A stretch of 64,000 bases of DNA from Symsagittifera roscoffensis. Lineage: Eukaryota; Xenacoelomorpha; Acoela; Convolutidae. The translations under genes were made by a program, and so were the position numbers. Where the stretch lies: assembly GCF_963678635.1 (NCBI RefSeq), contig NC_087062.1:97643705-97707704 (forward strand), given 5' to 3'. The notes under the pieces are model-generated. The model was not told the origin of the DNA. It saw only the letters and a list, made by a program, of their open reading frames with translations, and did not search any database. Below are positions 34,080-44,412 of the stretch, piece by piece (position 1 is the first letter of the stretch; every line of letters starts with the position of its first letter).

Positions 34080-34794
34080 ATGGTCCCAGCGCATGACCTC
34101 TGTTTGCTGCTAAGAGCTGGGGACATCGAGTCCAACCCAGGCCCCACCCGGTGCTCAGTCTGCGAAGTGACCTTGAGTAGCGGCCAACCCTTTCTTGCCT
34201 GCGAGGAGCAAGGATGCTCAGAGAAGTGCCACAAAAAACAAGACTGCAGCGGCCTGTCGAGATACGGGAGCACAGCATGGAGATGTAACTCGCACGGAGG
34301 CTCCAACCATCCCCAGATCTTCAACGTAAGACCCACCAGCGCGACGGGCGTCTGCCACGCCTGCATCGGCCCGATCCGCAATCACCAGCGCAGCCTCTTC
34401 TGTAGTGAAGCCGTTTGCATGGCCCGCAGCCGCTACGCTTCAGAAGACTGGAGCTGCCCCATCCACAACGTCGTCTCTCTTCCCCAACCGTCTCCCAGTC
34501 TCTACCGTCTCCCAGTCACAGGAGAGTCAACCCAGCGACAAGCGAACGTGCAAGGTGTGCAAGAAGACCATTGCCAGGAACGTTACGGGAGTCGATTGCC
34601 CCCACTGCGACAGCACCTTCCACAAGATTTGTGTGGTTAGACAAGGTTTCACTCGTGACCAAGTGGAACTCTTAGCGGCGGGCGAAGACTGGAGCTGCAG
34701 CAAGTGCTCTGTCCCCCAGCAGCACACGAATCCGAACACCGAGTACACGGTGGAACCCTCTGAAAGGAAGACTGCCACCAGCAAAGACTCACTG
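34080..34794 (+). pseudogene. LINE N-terminus: 2A-like peptide and three PHD-like fingers
   Basis: From the ATG at 34080 the first 22 residues are MVPAHDLCLLLRAG followed by DIESNPGP, an exact match to the 2A consensus D(V/I)ExNPGP (34122-34145). 2A peptides cause ribosomes to skip the last Gly-Pro bond, here releasing a 21-residue leader. Finger 1 follows: CSVC (34152), CEEQGC, CHKKQDC and WRCNSH. Finger 2 is CHAC ... CSEAVC ... WSCPIH. A frameshift near 34490 moves to another frame. Finger 3 is there: CKVC, CPHC, HKIC and WSCSKC, a complete C4HC3 PHD-type pattern. 2A sequences at the N-terminus are known from other APE-type LINEs, including trypanosome ingi/L1Tc. Confidence 0.8.
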
Positions 34795-35513
34795 CAGATC
34801 CTGCAATGGAAAGCCGACAGCATCAAACTGAAAGTTGGCGAACTGTCCGAGAGAATGAAGGAACTCAACGTTGATATTGCCCTCATTCAGGAGTGCAAAT
34901 TACGAGGGAAGGACAAGACCCCTAGCATCAAGGGGTACAGTTCTGTGAGAGCGGACCGACCAGTCGAACGACAAGGAGGTGGGCTGATAGCCTACAATAA
35001 GGACGACATCGCCTTCGAGATCCGCCGCTGCTGGAACAAACAGACTGGGAACGTGGAGTCATCTACTGAGCAAGAAGATTAGGCTGAGCAAGAAGAAGTG
35101 GATCACGCTCACCAATCTCTACATCCCGCCGAACAGAGAGACAGGAACTGAAGAAATTCTGAACCTCGACAACCTTCCAAGCAGTTGGGACTGCTTTGTG
35201 GCCGGAGACATCAACGCTCACTCCTCCCTGTGGGACCCGCTGCAACCGCAAGACAGCAGAGGCGATCGCATTGAGGAGTGGCTGGCGGAAAACAATCTGT
35301 TGTGCGTCAACGACGGCTCGACCACTCGCGTCAACCGAGGCACGGCAGGAGAGAGCACCCGGACGCTTTCTTCGTCCCCGCTGAGTGGCGAGAGAGAACG
35401 GAGTGGAGCGTAGGAGTATGCCTCGGGTCAGACCACCTGCCTATGCTCATTAGCATTCGCTGCACTGTGAGCACCTTCCAGCAGATGCCGCAGCAAGCAC
35501 GCTGGAAAACGAT
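34795..35513 (+). pseudogene. LINE AP-type endonuclease domain (broken)
   Basis: Motifs in order: LQILQWKADSI, where the usual catalytic Asn of QWN is Lys; DIALIQECKL with the catalytic Glu; GGLIAYNKDD; then, after a TAG at 35080 and a frame change, NLYIPPNRETG, CFVAGDINAHSSLWDP (Asp and Asn conserved), RIEEWLAENNLLCVND; and after another frame change GSDHLPMLISI (final Asp-His pair). This endonuclease nicks target DNA to prime reverse transcription. The Asn-to-Lys change and the frame breaks mean this copy cannot be active. Confidence 0.85.
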
Positions 35514-37440
35514 GGAAGTGAACTGGGCCGACTTCACCGCAGCCGTAGAGGAAGACATAAAGAACTGGACCAAGGAGCAATCCGTCCACACGAGAGCAAG
35601 ACGCTTCACGGAGTCCCTCATCATGGCCGGTACATGGCAAGCACAAGAAATACGGGATGTCAGCCGACATCCGAGGACTAGTTAAGAAGAGAAACAAACT
35701 TCGCGAACAGGTCCACACCCACCGCGAAGAATGGGTACAAGCCTGTGGCGAAGTGGCTAGAGCCGTGGAAAAAGAAAAGGAAGAGGAATTAGTGGATTTC
35801 TTGGAGTCGCTCGAGTCTCCTAGCGACTAGAAGAAAGCATGGAGAGTGATTAGCTTGTTCTCCCGACTCCTGTTCTCCCAACGAGGCGATCAGGAGAGGT
35901 GACACTATCATCGTCTCCAATCACGCTGAAGCTGACGCCTTCGCCGCCCACTACGCAAAGATCAGCAAACTGGACTCACCAAACTCAGAGAAGCAAAGAG
36001 ATGGATGCAAGCCCCTAGCGCAGACGAATGCGCGGCAGCCGACTTCAACATGGATGACCTGAACCGCGCCATCAAAAAGATGAGAAGCAGAGGTGCCGCA
36101 GATCCTGATGAGGTCCCGCCGACGTTCCTCAAGGCCCTCGGTCCGGCCGCGAAAGAGGAATTGCTGTCCATCTTCAACCAGTGCTTCAACGATGCTGAAG
36201 TGCCACAACCCTGGAGGAACGCCACCATCATCCCTTTGCTCAAGATGGGGAAACCTGCTAGCAATATCGAGTCCTTCCGCCCTGTCAGTCTGACCTCTTG
36301 TACGGTCAAGACCCTGGAACAAATGATAGTGCATAGACTCTACCACTTCGCTGAAGCCCGTGGCCTCTTCTCTCATACCCAAGCAGGCTTTAGGAAGAAC
36401 AGAAGCTGTGAAGACCAACTTCTTAGAATGACCCAAGACATAAGTGCCGAAGAGGACGGTCATGGCGCTCCTCGATCTGTGTAGAGCGTACGACCGCGTG
36501 TGGAAGGAAGACCAGCTCCTGTCCCTGGTAGACGGCGGAGCTCCATTGAAGATTGTGCGCTGGTTCCACGCTTTTCTGAGGAACAGGCAGTTCAACGGGA
36601 GCCTCAGCAGAACGAGATGGCTCATCCACGGCGTGCCTCAAGGAGCAGTTTCATCCCTCCTCCTTTTCCTGTTTTATATCAACACCATTGCCGACAACCT
36701 CCCCGACGAAGTCAGAAACTCCATTTTTGCAGACGACCTCACCATCTGGGCTGGCAACAATCAGAAGGTAGAAACGTGAGACAGCATCCAAAGAGCGGTC
36801 AGAACTATTGAAGAGTGGTGCAGAAAGAAGATGATGACCCTGAGCGATAAGAGCGTTGTCACGTTCTTCTCGAATGGCTCTGGCGACGCGAAGTGGATAC
36901 CAAGAATCACCTCATGAACGGTCTCCCTCTCAAGTTTGACCCAGCCCCGAAACTCCTCGGGATCAACATGAGCAGAACCTTTTCATTCCAGTCTCAGGTC
37001 GACAAAGTGGTAGCGAAGGTTCAAAAGAGAAACAGCATCCTCGCATGCCTTAGCACGTCACATCGGGGCTGGAAGAAGAAACCGCTTCGCAAGATCTTTC
37101 TGCGGACGCAGCGTAGCGCGCTAGACTACGCGGATCCTGCCTGGCAGCCGTGGCTGGCCAACACCCAGCTCGAGAGACTTGACCGAGCCCAAAACCAAAA
37201 CTTACACCGCATTACTATACAGACAGCTTCCTGCCCCCTAGAAGCCCTTCACCTCGAATCCGGTGTCCAGAGCTACACGACCACCTCGAAACGACTGGTC
37301 GCGGCTTCGAGAGAGAAAGCGTACAGGCTTCCCCGACATCACCCCGGCGCATCGCTCTCGACGGCAACACCTCCCACAGACTGTGCAGAGACAGCTGGAG
37401 GGAGAAGAGCAAAATACTTGAAGAGCAACTCCCCGACGAC
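35514..37440 (+). pseudogene. LINE reverse transcriptase and thumb (broken)
   Basis: The linker reads VNWADFTAAVEEDIKNW and KKRNKLREQVHTHREEWVQA, the helical region usual before LINE RT. It has a stop near 35828 and a frame change. RT blocks: AADPDEVPPTFLKALGP, WRNATIIPLLKMGKP, FRPVSLTSC, HTQAGFRKNRSCEDQL, then in another frame ALLDLCRAYDRVW (first catalytic Asp), GVPQGAVSSLLLF and FADDLTIWA (36726 onward, catalytic Asp pair). The thumb region LLGINMSRTF follows at about 36955. At least three frame breaks are present. Confidence 0.88.
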
Positions 37441-38284
37441 GTGCAAAAGAGGCTCCCACTTCCACAGATCAAGGAACCACCTTGGAATGGCCAGGACAGA
37501 CTTTGGAGTGTCTCCACCACCCTAGCAAAAAAGAACAGAAGTGACGACGCCAAAAACAAAGCGATCAGCATCATCAGCAACTCTGATGCTGATTTGGTCA
37601 TCTATACGGACGGATCGGCAGCCGAAGGTACTAGGAACGGAAGTGCAGGGTTTGTAGTCACGAGAGGGAGCCAAGCGGACCCCGAAGTCTTGCATAGCGT
37701 CAGCATCAAAGGCAGGGCTATCACTTCGTCCTTTGAGGAAGAAAGTAAAGCTTTTGGTGCAGCTCTGAAATGGATAGAAAACTCCAACTGCGACCCCGAC
37801 ACCGCCATCATGATTTTCACAGATAGCCAGTCCCTTGCCACTGCTCTCGAAGGCGACGGACCTGAGACGTCTGATCTCAGGCTCACTTTGGACTTCCTCA
37901 GGTGCCCGATCAAGATCCAATGGATTTCAGGCCACATGGGTATTCCAGCATGCAATCTCACAGACGAATCCAAACCAATCACTCTGAAAAGTGCGATTTC
38001 TACAATTAAAAGATCCTTCAAAGACCCTCCTCCAAGATGCTCGGACGGCTGCAACCTATGCAAACCTGTCTACATCACGAGACGAAGAAACTATTCTTAG
38101 CCGCAAAGACGTTACGATGATTGCGCGCTTGAGATCTGGCGACAGCTTGAAATTGGCAGCATATCGGCACCTCATGAACCCCGCCGAAGACCCCACCTGC
38201 CCATCCTATCTCAAGATCCACACGGAATTACGATGCTGGCGAAGAGATGCTTTTATGAGCTCCCTTCGGCATAACCACAAATAA
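37441..38284 (+). pseudogene. LINE RNase H domain and C-terminal tail
   Basis: The open frame 37441-38100 contains the four acidic residues of RNase H: IYTDGSAA (Asp, 37609), FEEESKAF (Glu, about 37741), FTDSQSLATAL (Asp, 37822) and WISGHMGIPACNLTDES (His and Asp, about 37963). A frameshift near 38000-38100 moves to the frame ending at 38284. There a tail of the usual LINE type is seen (MIARLRSGDSLKLAAYRH, DPTC ... LRCWRRDAF), with one expected Cys apparently replaced. RNase H in LINEs degrades the RNA template after first-strand synthesis. Confidence 0.85.
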
Positions 38285-38305
38285 CCACAACAACAACAGC
38301 AGCAG
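38271..38305 (+). repeat. Short-repeat 3' tail of the LINE
   Basis: ATAACCACAA occurs twice in a row and is followed by CAACAACAGCAGCAG. Short tandem repeats in place of poly(A) mark the 3' end of several LINE groups. Confidence 0.6.
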
Positions 38306-39598
38306 ACTTCGCATCACGGTTGATTTTCTCGGACATCCTCAATTCTGAAATCGAAAGGAGATGGATTTTGATTAAACCAAAAGCGCACATAGATTGCAAG
38401 CATCAGGGTGAAAATAAAGGGTACGCAAAAAATTAACAACAAATTTATAGGTCGGCGAAGCCCTATACACTGGCCATCCCAGAATCCGAATGTTAACAAC
38501 CGTACTTTTTCGCTCGAGGATCATTTGGGTGAAAATTGTGCATCGCGGAATTCTACGAACTTTTGAAGTACTCGTGCAAAGAGTACAACAGGCCTAGAAT
38601 ACAATAACGGCCGATAATAATGAGCAATCATTGAAAAGTTTGAACAAAGATTACAATTATCTGTTGAGCAAAATGCCGGAAACTTCCAACATCTCAACAA
38701 AACAACTTTATCAGACATTCAAATCTCCGTCTCTTGTCTCTCTTCTGCAAAAAAAAATTAAATTTATTTCTTCTCAGAAAAATCATAGCGTTTATATAAC
38801 TACAGTTTGAGCAAGTTTAAACAGTTTGAGCAAGTTTAGAGCAAGTTTAAACGCTTAGAACATGTAGTTTAGAGCAAGTTATTTGCCTAGAACTAAGCAA
38901 AAACCGACTGTCTATATAGTAATTTTGTGCATTTGAACTTCATTATATCATGATTGCTGGATGCCCATTCTTATACTTATTGCCGAAAAATTGCTTTCAT
39001 TTATCTTAATTTGCCGACAGTGGCTTTTACCTTAGCACGAATAGCGCAATAAACAAAATAAAAACAAGAAAAATTATTGTAAGTAGTTATTTTGCTAGCA
39101 AATTAAACATGAATCTTCACACTAACAGATTAACAGATTCCTCGCAAAATGCGTGCTCCTTTAGAAAAGCTCTTTCCAGTAAAAAAAACTAATGAATTCT
39201 ATTTAAATAATGCGGATTCTGCGACAGTTCACATAATTTGAATGATGTATTTATTGTTTGCGCAAACTTTTCGACTCCACAAAATTTTTTATGAAATCTG
39301 CAAATTTTACTGCTTGAGAAAAAGTTGTTAGCACAAATGAGTTTGATTTTTTTGTCTCTGGATGTTACCACAAAAATAACATCAAAAAATTGCCTTGGCA
39401 TCCAACCTCGTTGCGAAATCCTTTTCCAATCTCAAAAGAAGCAGTTTGACCTCAAAATTAAAATTTACAAATATTTAATTTTTTGAAAGCATGCGCTGAT
39501 TTAATTTTTTGCAGCAGAATTAGACTGAACAGAAAAAATGTCTGATGAACTTTGTCAAATGTTAGATTTAAAAAAAATCAGTTTTTCAACCGTTTCAG
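38306..39598. other. Non-coding DNA with a small tandem repeat
   Basis: No gene recognised. About four units of GAGCAAGTTTA with variants lie at 38811-38880. Confidence 0.5.
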
Positions 39599-39865
39599 TC
39601 GAGATGGGACGAGCAAGTATGCATGAACATAATTGGCCAGATAGACTTCGGCCAAGGGTATTTCATCCTGGACGGAGCTTATGAAGGTACTAGATTTCCA
39701 TTTGCATTTCCACCTCTTGGAGATTCCACCGAAGTTCTGGTAATCTCGGGTCAACGAGTTCAACCAGATCTGACCTTCAACAGGTTCTTACAGAACGTGG
39801 TTTGCAAAGAGAAGCCGAATTTTTGCGAAACAAGCACGTCAACAACTACACCTGAACAAGAAGAT
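39599..39865 (+). CDS. Candidate host-gene exon, 89 codons
   Basis: Acceptor CAACCGTTTCAG| at 39598 and donor GAAGAT|GTGAGA at 39866 bound exactly 267 nt open in phase 0. It reads SRWDEQVCMNIIGQIDFG, GYFILDGAYEGTRFPFAFPP, TEVLVISGQRVQPDLTFNRF and CKEKPNFCETSTSTTTPEQE. Base composition is balanced, unlike the AT-rich flanks. The Cys residues and the Ser/Thr/Pro tail suggest an extracellular protein. Whether it belongs to the gene with exons at 3.4-31.7 kb is not known. Family not recognised. Confidence 0.55.
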
Positions 39866-41634
39866 GTGAGAAAAAGATTGTTCCACGATATTTGAAAAAA
39901 GATAAAGCAGATTTAAACGCAGTTTCAAATTTCATGTTTCGAGTACTGAAACGCGGAAGTAAATTCGATATGGCGTGGTTTTTTTTTTCTTTTTTACGAA
40001 GTAATTTGACACTTGAGCCAGATTTGGTGCAGTGACTTTATCGATTAAAATTATGTAAATGGTAATTCGAGCAGCAGTTACATTTTTCTAATATGACTAA
40101 AATTATACATAAAACTGCTCAAAATTTTACAAAAGTACGGAAAATTACGTTTTGAGTTTTGCGCTGTGATTGAAACAAACTTAATTGCAGAACAACAAAT
40201 GTTTGCCTGAAAGTTTATTTTAATCCAAAATTTTACATTGCAAAGCAATAAACTTTTGAAGTAATTTGTTTGAAAATTGAGAGTAATTTTCAATCGTTTT
40301 TTACAATGTTTCCTGCACTGCTTGCGTTAAGTTATTCAAAAATGAGCCCAAAAAACCGTGATCCATAAATCCCTCAAAACTGAAGCTAATCATTGTTATC
40401 AGCGACCTAAAATTACGTTGGAGATTTTTTTGTAAAGAAAGTGCAATAGCATACCTGCTTTGTTTTCAGACAAAAAATTGTCGTTTTGTGGGAATCAAGC
40501 TTCGAGATAAAGTTCAGGTTTTTCAGTAGTCTTGTAATTGAGGATATAAATTTTAAAATATAACATGATTTTTCGTATCAGGACACGGCTCTGAATGTAC
40601 CGACTCTCCTTTCGGGTGATTGAAGTTAATTTAGATTGGTTTTTTTAATCTCAAATTTTGAAGTATATGAATTTTTGAATTTGAATTCATTTTATTTATC
40701 GTTTTTAATAAAATTTTAGTCAAACACAATTTAGAAAAAACATCTGAGCTGGTGTATTTTGCAGTATTTGCTACGCGTTAATGGTAGTTTGAAACTTTCG
40801 GTAAAATCGGTGAAATTTTTCTACTTCAAAGTTTCTGTGCGTTTAAAAAATCATCTTTTTTTGTTTTCTCAATTTTGAGCTCAGGCGTTAATCTTCTTCA
40901 GACTTAAAATCGAATTTGATCGGAAAATGCTAATTTAAAATTCGAAATCGGTCTGCACTGCAAAAAACATACTCAACCTGAGTACAAATGTTCCAGCCAT
41001 TTTTATATCTGAAGAATGATTAACAAGATCGGTTTGGAGAGCTCTGAAAAGTAATTTGGTTAACCTTAAAAGGCAGCAGACAATTTTTTTTGAACATCGG
41101 AACCCTTCTACAATCGAAAAAACCGAATTACACATGTGTGGTAAGCTGTTCTTTTTTGGTATAATAACAAAGGTATATACACAGTAAAATTGTACCAGAT
41201 TTTGTACAAGTTACAAGTTGAAGTTATGACTTTTAACGAACAGCTTCACTAAAATATGACAACCTTCAAAGATCGTGTTTTTCTAATCACAGCATTTAGT
41301 TATCCGTTATTTGCGCAAACTGGGCTCATTAATATCCTATAACACAAAAAACAACCACTTGAAAGAAGTTAAAATTTTGAAGATCTTCTGTGCTAATTGC
41401 TTATTAAAGGGGGTGCCACTTGCGAGGAACAAGGAAAATATATTGCGATGAAGATATGCGTTTTGAGGAATTGATTTAGCCAATAAAACTCAAAAATAGT
41501 GGTAATTCAAGGTAAAGAACGGTAAATGTTCCGAAATTCATGTACTACGATTCAAAACTGAAAAATTTACGTCGAAAGTTGTTTGGAAGTTTTTTGTGTA
41601 ATTGAAACTGTCTAACATTAAAAAAAAACTTTTA
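39866..41634. other. Probable intron or intergenic DNA
   Basis: AT-rich, no supported gene. A diverged end of the 604-1140 repeat (CGTATCAGGACACGGCTCTGAATG...) is seen at about 40576-40600. Confidence 0.45.
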
Positions 41635-42551
41635 TACGGTTACTGGACATATAAGTTGCAAATTTTCGGTTTCAACGAGCAACTGAATGAATTTTGACAT
41701 ATGCATATTTAAACTTTTTAGAAGAAAGTAGCCACGCTATAATTTAACTTAGCGGAAATCTTATTTCGGAGGCGTAAGCTTGTTAGTATATCAAAACTAG
41801 TTTTAGTGGTGTTCTTGCCGTGGAAACATCCTCGCAAATAACAAAGAGAATTATTAGGCTCAAAGGAGTTCATTGGGAAATTGACGAGCTTGAATTACAC
41901 CGTATGCCGCCATAAAACGACAAAAAAGAATTGATTGAGTTTCTTGGTCCGGCGTCAAAAAACGGTCGAATTTGTTTTGACGACACTTACATTAAATTTC
42001 TTTTCAGCTTATACTAAAAAAATCAAAAAAAAAATAAAATTTACACATACCATACCTGCTACTGAGAATCCTACCAATAAGTGAGGCAGTATTGTTTCCA
42101 AAAAAATAGCTGGAAAAATTTTTTGTTGATCTATTTTTATCCTCAGCGCAAAATTAGTCAAAAATGTAAGCCGTTTTTTGACGCCGCGTCGAGTAATTTT
42201 TTCGATTCTGCTATTTGTCATTATCTGGAGGCATAGAGTGTAAGTGAAGCTCATCTGCCTCCCAGAAAAACAATTTGAGCTCATTAATTCACTTTTCTCA
42301 TTTTGTTTGCGAGGATGTTTCCAAAACAAGAGTACCTCTAAAACTAATTTTGAGGTAATGGTTAGTTAATGTCTTCGAATCAAGAACTCTAAAATTTGGC
42401 CCGCTAAGTCCATCTAATAAATTTAATCCTAGGTCAAAGTTCGGACTCAATGTCTTAGACAAATGCAGACAAAACAACAAAAACGCGAAGAAAAAGATCA
42501 TTCAGTTGCCGCTAAATCAAAAAGTTGCAACATCTATGCCCCGTGGCTGTA
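41635..42551. repeat. Foldback element with long inverted arms
   Basis: The left arm (41635-41962) and right arm (about 42169-42551) are inverted copies with moderate divergence. Shared words include AGTTGCAA near both ends, GCAACTGAATGA, ACTAGTTTTAG(T/A)GGT, GGAAACATCCTCGCAAA and GGCGTCAAAAAACGG at the inner ends. A related single arm lies at 1949-2345. There is no coding capacity, so it is a non-autonomous DNA element of unknown family. Confidence 0.65.
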
Positions 42552-43146
42552 CAATGCTGGCTTAAAGTATTCGATCAAAACGAATGAACCTTGGAGTTGT
42601 TTTTCTCAAGTAGGGTTGACAATTGACAACAGATGATGAAGACAACTTGCTTGAAGGCCAAATCATATGCTGAAACCTAATTTAAAAGATTCGGGAACGA
42701 AATTTTATCTGAAAACCGAAAACCATTGGCTGTTTAGTCAATCAAATTTAACGCCGAAGCTACCGGGCACATAATTGAAACAAAAATATGTCACAGTTAG
42801 CTGCCTAAGTGAACAAAAAAGTTTTAGGAAGAATAGATTCTCTAACATATAAAATAAAACGTTTTTTTATTGTTTTCATATCAAAACTAGAATGTTTTAA
42901 AATAAAAGTGTTACTTTTTGGCTATCAAACAAAAATGAAAGATTATGGTCCGATAAGAAATTGTTTGGCTACTTAAGATACTTATTTTGTCTTACGTTTG
43001 TTATTAAATGTTGCTGTAGATTTGGTGTTATTAAAAAAGCGACCAATGATTGATTTTAAATTAAAAGTAATACTGCTAAAACTAAAAACTGTTTTAGCCG
43101 TAAACAACTTCCATAGTGATTAATTTTATTTCCAAATGAAACAAAA
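42552..43146. other. AT-rich DNA, nothing recognised
   Basis: No ORF, repeat or splice-bounded island was supported. Confidence 0.5.
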
Positions 43147-43667
43147 CTGCTCGTATCAGAAGCCCTGAATGTTCCGATTGCCTTTTAAGGTTTTATGGAA
43201 CAGTAATAACATTTAAAAAAATTATTGAAATGAAATAAAATGAAACTTTTTTTTTCTAAAATTAGATTTTTTTTTGAAAATCATCCACCCACACGCCATA
43301 TAAAGTACAAAAGGCTAGATTTTGCTCCTTGTAACAAATCAATTATGGCAATTAAGCTTCTTTCAACCAATTTGGAACAATTTTAAGACGGATTAACTCT
43401 CCGCTTGCGCGTTAATAGCGCGAAAAATATCGCGCGTTAATTGTCCTAAATTGGCCAAAATTGCAATCTTTAAACCCCCATAACTTTACGAAAAAGATCA
43501 CAGGGGAAATATCTTTTCAAATCTGAGCTCAAGACAACAATAGCTTTCAAACAATATAAAAAATACCGTCAAAAATGGTAAGTTAAAAAGTCGAAATTTG
43601 TCTGAAGAAAGAAAAAACCCACCCCGAGCACAAATATTCCGTTACTTTCGTATCGAAAGTCGGAACA
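43147..43667 (+). repeat. Inverted-repeat (MITE-like) element, copy 2
   Basis: CTGCTCGTATCAG at the left and TCGAAAGTCGGAACA at the right, with the same internal order as 604-1140 reversed. The terminal hairpin is partly lost (AGAAGCCCTG). It is more diverged than copy 3. Confidence 0.75.
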
Positions 43668-43882
43668 ATTATTGTTTTTTTAACAATTTCAGTCACACGG
43701 AAAGTTTTCAACCAAATCAAAATAAATTTCTTTGTGGATTGAATTGTTGAGCCTGTACACGCGAGTTAAAGGAAGCGTCCACTTTAGAGATATTTAAAAT
43801 TTTCGGATGAAACAAAGAAAAGTTATCAGGAGATATTTAATCCTTTTGTATACAAAATGTAAATATTAAATTAAAAACAAGA

Positions 43883-44412
43883 CTGCTCGTATCAGGGCGA
43901 AGCCCTGAATGTTCCGACTGCCTTTTAAGATTTATGGAGCAGCAGTAATAACATAAAAAAATTGAATGAAATAAAAAAAAATGAAATTTTTTTTTCTAAA
44001 ATTTGAAATTTTTTATGAAAATCATCCCCCCACACGCCATATAAAAAACAAAAAGAGAGATTTCGTTTCTTGTAACAAATCAATTATGGCAAATAAGCTT
44101 CGTTCAACCAATTTGGAACGATTTATAAGACGGATTAAATCTCCGCTTACGCGTTAATAGCGCGAATTTTATCGCGCGTTAATTGTCCCAAATTGGTCAA
44201 AATGGCCATCTTTAAACCCTCTTAACTTTACAAAAAATGATCACAGGTGAAATATCTTTTCAAATTTAAGCTCAGGACAACAATACCTTTTGAGTGATAT
44301 AAAAAAAATTCCGTCAAAAATGACTAGTTAAAAAGTCTAAATTTGTCTGAAGAAAAAAAAAACCCACCCCGAGCACAAATATTCCGTTACTTTCGTATCG
44401 AAAGTCGGAACA
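43883..44412 (+). repeat. Inverted-repeat (MITE-like) element, copy 3
   Basis: Starts CTGCTCGTATCAGGGCGAAG with the complete hairpin CAGGGC-GAA-GCCCTG, then TGTTCCGACT, and ends AGTCGGAACA. It is a direct repeat of copy 2 at a distance of 215 bp, and closest in sequence to copy 1. Confidence 0.78.

Larger units (their letters stand above)
33650..38306 (+). mobile_element. GC-rich APE-type non-LTR retrotransposon (LINE), decayed
   Basis: The stretch is visibly GC-rich against its AT-rich surroundings. It encodes in order a 2A-like peptide, three PHD-like zinc fingers, an AP-type endonuclease, RT (FADD), a thumb region and RNase H with a Cys/His-containing tail, and ends in short A/C-rich repeats. 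Domain order and RNase H fit the I/R1/Tad/LOA-like group of LINEs. Several frameshifts and stops make it inactive. The 5' end is approximate; no target duplication was found. Confidence 0.88.

Noticed and set aside
33629-34381. 250-codon reverse-strand frame
   Set aside because: Mirror of the GC-rich LINE zinc-finger region, where stops are rare on both strands.
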